Shown one piece after another: positions 57,708 to 64,000 of a stretch of DNA of 64,000 bases. The notes beneath the pieces were generated by a model, which made no database searches, had not been told where the DNA came from, and saw only the letters and a list, made by a program, of their open reading frames with translations. Origin of the DNA: Tribonema minus (Eukaryota; Sar; Xanthophyceae; Tribonematales; Tribonemataceae); the NCBI GenBank assembly GCA_017506865.1, contig JAFCMP010000511.1:372001-436000 (forward strand). Reading direction: 5' to 3'. The stretch's first letter is position 1. The number at the start of each line of letters is the position of its first letter. The translations under genes were made by a program, and so were the position numbers.

Positions 57708-58652
57708 TCAGTGCGAAGCAGCTACTAGTCTAGTAAGCTTCAGCCCTTGCTGGAAAATGTCAGCAGCAACCCTCAGGCTGGAGCCTCTGCTGATTGAGGG
57801 TGCATCGATACTGAACACCTCCCTCAGCATGCGGTACTGAACGTCATTGATTTCGCAGACAATCTTCCACTCCAATAGAGTGAAGTGAGACCATCGACCC
57901 CGTGTGACGGTGCGGCGATAGAAAAACTCAGGCAAGCATCTACAGCAGCGCCACTTGGCAAAGTCGGCCTTTTTGTCTTCGGCCTGCTCCCGGAACGCTC
58001 GAAAGAAATCCATGCGCGTGCTCACTATGCGATAGACACCAGCCATCAAGGCTTCGCTGGTGTGCCATCCCACAGTGTCTAAACGTACATCGAAGTCCGG
58101 TGGCAGTAAGTCGCTGTCATGGTCTACATAGCCATCGTAATCGCAAAACTGCGCCTGCCCGTAGAGGATGAGGGCATACAGGACTAACACGGACCACAGG
58201 TACTTAACTTCATAGAATATTGCAACCAGAGGAGGGGGCGGAATATCGCCGCCGATTGCGTACGATGCCCACAATATATCATCATGGAAGACGAAGAGGA
58301 GGGACGCTACCGCCATCAGGACAAAAGTAGTCAGACGGAATCGGAGCCAATTCCGGTACGTCCTACTTTCCTTGTGGCGCTCAATTCTGATGACGCTGTT
58401 GACGGTCACGCGAGGTGCCACACCCAAGAAGCAGATGTCCACCAAGATGAAGAAGGCCATCAGCGATACGTCCAACATGATGGCGCCAAGCGTGTTGAAG
58501 CGGAAAAAGGGCCAGATGGGGTATGCGACCGAGAAACTGAACAGGCGGTCGTTGTAGAGGACCAGCCCATTGAGGATTGCCCTGAGCACATCGCCAACAC
58601 CTGGAAGTTTGGGCTGCAGAAACACGCATGCAAGTAAAAAGAGCAAAGGCAT
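57708..58652 (-). CDS. Multi-pass membrane protein, unrecognised
   Basis: An open frame of 314 codons starts at ATG 58652 (MPLLFLLACVFL, hydrophobic). Further membrane segments lie at about residues 43-78 (LGAIMLDVSLMAFFILVDIC), 105-130 (LTTFVLMAVASLLFVFHDDI) and 145-165 (YLWSVLVLYALILYG). The C-terminal half is soluble and charged, with a Cys cluster KWRCCRCLPEFFYRR. I do not recognise the family. The codon mix is much less GC-rich than in the big genes. A CTGCAG acceptor at 58614-58619 would allow an upstream exon instead of this start, but the donors I see upstream are not in the needed phase. Confidence 0.6.
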   Translation of the reverse strand: MPLLFLLACVFLQPKLPGVGDVLRAILNGLVLYNDRLFSFSVAYPIWPFFRFNTLGAIMLDVSLMAFFILVDICFLGVAPRVTVNSVIRIERHKESRTYRNWLRFRLTTFVLMAVASLLFVFHDDILWASYAIGGDIPPPPLVAIFYEVKYLWSVLVLYALILYGQAQFCDYDGYVDHDSDLLPPDFDVRLDTVGWHTSEALMAGVYRIVSTRMDFFRAFREQAEDKKADFAKWRCCRCLPEFFYRRTVTRGRWSHFTLLEWKIVCEINDVQYRMLREVFSIDAPSISRGSSLRVAADIFQQGLKLTRLVAASH

Positions 58653-59753
58653 GGGTGGGGTTTACAAGCCGTGCACATCACATGCGGTACTGGTGGCGAT
58701 GTTGACTCTTGATTGTTTGTGAAGGTACGTATCTTGGAAATACGCACAGGCCGTGCAGAGAGGAGACGAAGGTAGACCTGCCGCAGGCAGCCCGCAGGCG
58801 CCAGCGCAGGCGCCGCGCCAGACCAGAACAACGAACAGTAAGTATTTACTAGTGTCGTGAAGCGGCATCTTCGCGTGCATGAGGATGATAGTTGCATGTC
58901 TTGGTGGTAGCACGCCTTGGGTGGCAAGGGCTCAATTGGAGAGTTGAGCTCGTATCTTGTTACAAGTCACCTCAAGAATGATGGCAGTGCTCAGCTCATG
59001 CTGCCGTCATGTGCTTATTGGTTTGTAATCATTCGACACCTGTAAAACCATGCTATAAGCCTTAGCGCCTTGCTCTGCTTGTACTTGCCAACCATGGTGG
59101 CCTACTTGGGTTATTATGGGAGTTAGGGGGCACACCCTTTCTCACGGCACACGGGTCATTGCTGGGTCGAGGTAGGAGCGGGTCAGGTAGTCAACAGCGA
59201 CTGGTAGCTACACACACGGCATACACACACACAGGAGACTGGCGCACCCCAGTTCCCACATTGGCAACCAACAGCAGGTTTTTGAGCCTGCCGCCTGGGC
59301 TGGCGTCCGCGTGCTTGGACGAGAGAGCAGTAATCCGGCTGATTTCCGAATTTCCGCGGCTGCATATCTTTGGCACCAGCAAGCGACAGCGACCCTCCTT
59401 GTCGCTGCTGGCGCTCCTGCGGCGTTCTTATACGTCTGCGGGAGCCGCCTTGCGTGGCGAACCGTCCGTAGCGGCTGTGCGCAGCGTGTGCGCTCTCTTT
59501 CTTCTGCTTCAAGTTCCTCGTGGGGCTCGGAGAGGTGCGAGGTGAGGCACTGCGACCACGTGCTAACGACGGGTCACGCAGGTCTTGTTCTACTAAAACT
59601 ACTTCGCTCAGGTTTCGTCCACTTCGTTTGGGTGTGCTGTCACAGTGGTGAAACACTTGCTTCGCCGTCGTTGCATCAGCTTCGACGTCGGGGGGGGAAT
59701 CTTTGTCACAGCACTAAACAAGCAAGGTTCGAAAGTTTGGCCAAGCAGTGGTA
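58653..59753. other. Intergenic stretch between divergent genes
   Basis: Lower-GC sequence between the membrane-protein gene and the methyltransferase unit. A signal-peptide-like minus-strand frame near 58870-58750 (KYLLFVVLVWRGACAG) is noted but does not join in phase to a known exon. Confidence 0.4.
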
Positions 59754-62045
59754 ATGGAGCAAGCTGGAGTTGATGCGTTTGAGCAGGGCAGTGCTGGTTT
59801 TGAGGAACAGCGTGAGGTACCTAGGGAAGTAGGCCCGCTGAGGACGTCTGATTCGATGACGACCTCGAGAGGGACGGATGCGGATGAACGCCATGCCCTG
59901 CTGGACAAGGTAGCGTTGGTGAAAGATGCTGGGCAATATCGTGCAGGCAGCGAACCGTATAAGTTGCTTGAAACAAAGGAGATCGAGGATAAGATTCGCC
60001 TATTCTGGCGGAAGTGCAGGTACCCCGAAACTTACTTGCAAGGCAGGCAGGAAGCTGTAGCTGACTTGAGGGAGAGGGACAAGCTTAACAACTTCTGGAA
60101 TGTCCACATGCGCACAGTTGAGAAGGGCGTACGAAACCCATATCATGCAGGCGATTTGATAGTAGTGCTGCAGGCTGTGCCGCAGAAGCGGGCTTTGGAC
60201 AAGTATGTCATGTCCATGGGCATGGTGGGACGAGATGCAGAGGGTGTCATGCACATTGAAGGAGTAGACGCGCTGAACCCAGTCAACACGCCGCGCAAAC
60301 CCCTAGTTCTGCAGGAAGAGTCGGGGATGGACAGGTTGAGAGTGTGGAGGCCTGCTGGCTATGAGTGGGCAATATACCACCGTGACGCTAATCTACTAAG
60401 TCAAACTGCGATGACAGAGATTGTGCAAGTGGCACCAGCGTGGGCGCAACCTAAAGGCCGATTCCCCCGGCACCACAAGATGGGGGACTACGTCACCGTT
60501 AGTGCTGAGGAGCGATTGCTTCTGGTGCCGACTCATACGCTCACACCATTGGTGCTCCCCAAGGGCGCACAGGTCAGGTTTGCGCTCGCAGCAGGTGACA
60601 AGCGGACTCACTTTGGCACCGTCGTGGAGGACTTTGTTGCTGCCTCAGAGAAGCTGTTTGTCAACCACTTGGATGCAATCAACCCGTATGTGTGGGTGCG
60701 AGACAACGACGGGGGTCGCACTTGGCAGGTGCCAGTGTCAGAACTCGACTTGAGGGGGGATGCATGGTGGTCACGTCCGGTGCTGCCCGTAGCGCCATTC
60801 AAGGGCGAAGGGTGGAACTTGTGGCCTGGGCCCACACTGGCCTGGCTCGTAGAGAATGAGGAGGACACCTCGGTGGCCCTGTCCATTAAACCCGCTAGGT
60901 TGCGTTGGGGGATTCCAAACTACGCCCGCAAGACTGGTAGGACTATGACGATTGAGCATGTGCCAGTGCGTGCGGAATTCCTGTTCAGTGGGTGGCAGCA
61001 GGACAAGCGCAGTCCCGCGCCGGTGCTGAGGGTGAAAGATAGCGCGATAGCACCAAATTCTGGGTGGGAAGTGAGGCAGGCAATGGGTGGCAGCAGTGCG
61101 CAAGGGGAGCGGGCCGGTACAAGTGCGCACGACGTTGAAGTTGAAGTTGAGCCGCAGCGCAAGCTTAAGCCTCCTCCAGGGCAACCACCAAGTAGTGCAC
61201 GCTCATCGCTTGGGCAGCGCCAGAACGCTGCGAGCGGTAGCGGTGGCGGCGGGGACAACGCTGATGCACGCAGTACACGCTCATCGCTCACGCGGCGCCA
61301 GAACGCTGAAAGCGGTAGCGGTGGGGAGGGTGACGATGGTGACGCGCGCAGTACACGCTCATCGCTCAGACAGCGCAAGAACGCTGCAGGCGGTGGCGGT
61401 GGCGGTGGTGGTGATAACGATGATGACAGTTCAGACACGGATGCTGATGCGCGTCACGACAGGTCCTCGCGTAACCGCAGTAGAGATGCAAGAGGCGGGA
61501 AGGGCGATAGGCCTCCGCGGCGTGCGCAGGGCAGATCAGGCGGTGGGGGTGGTGATGACGGCGGTTCGTCAGGAGATGGCGGCGGTGTTGAGGAGGATAG
61601 TGAGGGCGAGAGTGAAGTTGAAGTTGATGCCCTCGCCGACAACGCAGAGTTTGGCGCAAAGTCGGGGACTCACATTGTTGCCACGCAGGTCATCAAGGAA
61701 ATCAAGGGCATTACGCACCCCACGCTGTACTTCAGCAAGGAGCCGCCAGATGCTAACACAGAGTACAAGAACGTTGAGAACAAGGTTGTGAGTCAGGACT
61801 CTGTGACGTGCATCATGTCAGAGTGGTTGAGCTCTTGCGAGAGTCGTGTAGTGGCAGGCGGGCAGCGCATACCGGGGCCTGGGTCGAAGGAAAGGACATG
61901 CCCAGGCTTCATTGTTGTGCTGTGGCATCAAGCTCTGTCCACTCAGCTGCGCAAACGCATCCATGCCTGGCAGAGCACCAACTGTGAAGATGGCAACCTG
62001 TCTGGTGAGCAGGTGCAGAAGTTGAAGTGGCAGTTGGTGAGCTAG
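59754..62045 (+). CDS. Intronless protein upstream of the methyltransferase, unrecognised
   Basis: A single open frame runs from ATG 59754 to a stop at 62045 (763 residues), with no introns and no exon-edge copies, unlike the large host genes. The N-terminal 430 residues look globular (EDKIRLFWRKCRYPETYLQG, HLDAINPYVWVRDNDGGRTW). Residues of roughly 470-620 are a low-complexity arm with three repeats of an ARSTRSSLRQRKNA type and acidic Ser/Gly runs. A globular C-terminus follows. I do not recognise the family. It runs directly into DNA-methyltransferase sequence on the same strand, so it is best read as the N-terminal part of that unit. It could belong to a mobile or virus-derived element or be a horizontally acquired gene. 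Confidence 0.6.
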   Translation: MEQAGVDAFEQGSAGFEEQREVPREVGPLRTSDSMTTSRGTDADERHALLDKVALVKDAGQYRAGSEPYKLLETKEIEDKIRLFWRKCRYPETYLQGRQEAVADLRERDKLNNFWNVHMRTVEKGVRNPYHAGDLIVVLQAVPQKRALDKYVMSMGMVGRDAEGVMHIEGVDALNPVNTPRKPLVLQEESGMDRLRVWRPAGYEWAIYHRDANLLSQTAMTEIVQVAPAWAQPKGRFPRHHKMGDYVTVSAEERLLLVPTHTLTPLVLPKGAQVRFALAAGDKRTHFGTVVEDFVAASEKLFVNHLDAINPYVWVRDNDGGRTWQVPVSELDLRGDAWWSRPVLPVAPFKGEGWNLWPGPTLAWLVENEEDTSVALSIKPARLRWGIPNYARKTGRTMTIEHVPVRAEFLFSGWQQDKRSPAPVLRVKDSAIAPNSGWEVRQAMGGSSAQGERAGTSAHDVEVEVEPQRKLKPPPGQPPSSARSSLGQRQNAASGSGGGGDNADARSTRSSLTRRQNAESGSGGEGDDGDARSTRSSLRQRKNAAGGGGGGGGDNDDDSSDTDADARHDRSSRNRSRDARGGKGDRPPRRAQGRSGGGGGDDGGSSGDGGGVEEDSEGESEVEVDALADNAEFGAKSGTHIVATQVIKEIKGITHPTLYFSKEPPDANTEYKNVENKVVSQDSVTCIMSEWLSSCESRVVAGGQRIPGPGSKERTCPGFIVVLWHQALSTQLRKRIHAWQSTNCEDGNLSGEQVQKLKWQLVS

Positions 62046-62099
62046 ACGACAACAGGCGCACAGGACATTACCCGAAAGGGGGGGGCGCAGAGTGGGTGG

Positions 62100-63245
62100 T
62101 GGCTGATTGCCACCCTGAGCGCTGGGGACTGATCTCAGCGGTGGAGCGCGGTGAGTACCCTGACGTGCCAGACATGCAAGTGGCACGGTGCCACTGCCTA
62201 ACCTCAAGGTGGTAGATCTGGGGTGCGGCATAGGTAGCGCTGTAATGGGAGCGCTCATGGCAGGCGCACAGGTGCAGCTGGCGGTGGATGTTAGTGAAGA
62301 ATACGCTGCCATCTTTCAACGCTCTCACCCGCATGTGCCGTTCATGTTGGGAGACTACACTTCGGAAGCCGTGTGGAGGAGGATTGACGAGGTGGACACT
62401 GACATGGTACTGGTCAGTACTCGGTGTGAAGAGGTAAGCGCCAACAAGTACAGACCGAAGGGTAGCCAGGTGGTGGAGACTGAAATTACCGAACGCCCCC
62501 AAAGCTTGTGCAGAAAGCAATTGAGCACAATGTGAAAGTGCTCTTGCTGGAGAATGTGCCACAGCTGGGCACCACCGTCAATGGCGTGCACGCGCTGCAG
62601 GCCGCGCACGCGGCAGAGTACCACATACTCTCGTTTCTGCTTGCAGGCGAGGATGTGGGCTTCCCGAACTTGCGCAAGCGCGTCTTCTTCCTGATGGTGC
62701 GCGGCGATGAAGTCGTTGTTGACGCGTTGCGCCGCGTGGCAGGCTCACTGGAGGCGGTGAAGCACCGCAGAGGCAGCCTACAGGTAACCCTGTGGGGCAT
62801 CAACCATCCTGTGTACGTGCTGCTGCCCCGCAATGCGCAGGCACGCTGGACGCATGACTCAACCACCAGTGTGGTGACGCTCGTCGCCCGTCACTTTCAT
62901 GCCTTTCATGAGCCCGCGCAGGCTGACTTGCGCAATGCCGATCTGCGCTACCCGGTGGAGCAGCGCTATACACCGTCTCAAGCTGACTTGCTGCGCGCTA
63001 ACGGTCTGTGGTGGTTGAAGGTGCCGCCTGGTGTGACGCAGTCAGTGCTCGCCAAGGGCAGTGGGCAGATACTTCTTGCGCCTGTCATGTCCTTCATCTT
63101 GCGCACCCTGCGTACTGAACCCGCGCTGTTTGACAGGCAGCACCAGCGCGCGCGCATCGAGCCGCGCATGCTGGAAGACGGCATCTTTGTGCAGACGCTC
63201 GGCCCATATGACTTGAGGATCCGCTCCGCTCATCCGCGACCCTGA
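62100..63245 (+). pseudogene. C5 cytosine DNA methyltransferase domain, broken
   Basis: The domain begins with an S-adenosylmethionine motif (VVDLGCGIGSAVMGALMAG) and later shows the ENV motif of cytosine-5 methyltransferases (VLLLENVPQL) and the FPNLRKRVFFL region, with a long C-terminal part ending at 63245. It is not contained in one open frame together with the protein upstream, and I estimate two or three breaks over the whole 59754-63245 unit. It therefore looks like a decayed copy unless assembly errors are involved. Cytosine methyltransferases have been reported inside eukaryotic retrotransposons in some algae and dinoflagellates, which makes a mobile origin plausible. I see no integrase, reverse transcriptase or clear terminal repeats in the window. 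Confidence 0.65.
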
Positions 63246-64000
63246 AACCCAAAAAGCAACCGAGCACTTATGCTATAGTGAAGTCAGTCAAGACACTCAA
63301 ACTGATGAAGTTTGACAATGGTAGATTCTTGGCCTCACTTAGACGCACCAGAAGAGCTGTTGGTTGTTGAAGTTGAAGCGGCTTACCTTGCGATGCTGTC
63401 ATGAATGCAAACAAGCAAACTGGAAGAGCAAGACAAGTAGACACGCTTCAGAGAACTAAAATGAATGTCGTGCGAAAGGAAACGCAATGCGCTCACCGGA
63501 TGTCTTATTCTGCTGCTGAGAGACGGAAGGCTTGGGGCTGGACGACGGCAGGCGCAGCAAGGTTCGGGCTTGCCGCTTGCAAGGGAGGTTCTTATACTGC
63601 GCAAAAGCTATAGGCCTCAGTGTGGCTTTCTACATGCAACTAGGAACTGGCACCACACTGAGGCTTCAACCGCCACTCAGTACTGAAGTCTAACTGGAAC
63701 CCCTAACTGGGGCATTGTGAACCTGATCCGCCCCTAAGCCGTATCAGATCCCCCTTCTTTGCTGAGCATCGCCCTCGATGCGGACTTGAACTCGAAGCAG
63801 CAGATCGCGGTCCCTTGTGTAGTTGCAGCATGCTCGCACTATGTGCACTACTAAGCATGGAGGCCAATATATAACTGGTTGGAAACCCCATTAAAAACCT
63901 GGGAGGCAAACCTGCTAGTCAGGGAAATCCTCTCTGCAGGAAAAGGGAGTCGCCGGCCTCAGCTTTGACTCAACTTGAGTCCCCACAACTACTTCGCACT
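63246..64000. other. Right end of window, no gene seen
   Basis: Lower-GC sequence after the methyltransferase unit. A possible minus-strand donor (GTAAGC) lies at 63387-63392. No feature is supported. Confidence 0.35.

Noticed and set aside
63700-64000. Possible long terminal repeat at the right end
   Set aside because: No second copy was found upstream of the methyltransferase unit and no primer-binding site was recognised.

Overview
The window is eukaryotic nuclear DNA from an alga. Its genes are split by many GT-AG introns, exons are very GC-rich with long Gly, Ala and Ser runs, and vertebrate-type telomere repeats (TTAGGG/CCCTAA) are scattered through introns. One small gene (18895-19675) starts with a signal peptide followed by Phe at the likely cleavage site. 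That resembles the two-part presequences that send proteins into complex red plastids, so a stramenopile (heterokont) alga, or less likely a haptophyte or cryptophyte, is my best guess. The organism itself is not identified by anything seen here.

Layout. 138-16794 (+): a 14-exon gene for an unrecognised protein of about 1,166 residues with charged helical segments and acidic tracts. 16757-21262: a 1.45-kb block present twice in direct orientation, with the plastid-targeted membrane protein gene and an inverted, broken copy of its first exon between the two. 22603-23040 (+): a small intronless hypothetical gene. 24767-37934 (-): 11 exons of a protein kinase fused to a degenerate EF-hand pair and two cyclic-nucleotide-binding domains, with the start exon not found. 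40114-45307 (+): a complete five-exon OST3/OST6 oligosaccharyltransferase subunit. 47032-50422 (-): a complete four-exon p24/TMED cargo receptor. 52094-56757 (-): a three-exon NYN (Zc3h12a/Regnase-type) ribonuclease with very long Gly/Gln-rich tails. 57708-58652 (-): a multi-pass membrane protein. 59754-63245 (+): an intronless, broken cytosine-DNA-methyltransferase unit that differs from its neighbours and may be mobile or foreign.

The most unusual thing here is structural. Nearly every exon-intron boundary of the large intron-rich genes is accompanied inside the intron by one to seven extra copies of the adjoining exon edge, each ending in its own GT donor or AG acceptor. Copies of an exon's 3' edge lie downstream of it and copies of its 5' edge lie upstream, so the copy attached to the exon body stays the outermost usable site. 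In many copies the exon-derived part is well conserved, often with mainly synonymous changes, while the intron beside it is unrelated. I count roughly 45 in the first gene, about 30 in the kinase gene, about a dozen in OST3 and three in p24. The NYN gene shows none. This may be a by-product of local tandem duplication or a source of alternative mini-exons; the sequence alone does not decide.

There is no tight operon-like logic. OST3 (ER N-glycosylation) and p24 (ER-Golgi cargo sorting) are both early secretory pathway genes and are convergent neighbours, which may be chance. Exon models were built by hand from splice sites, reading phase and family resemblance; phases close in every joint of the five modelled multi-exon genes.
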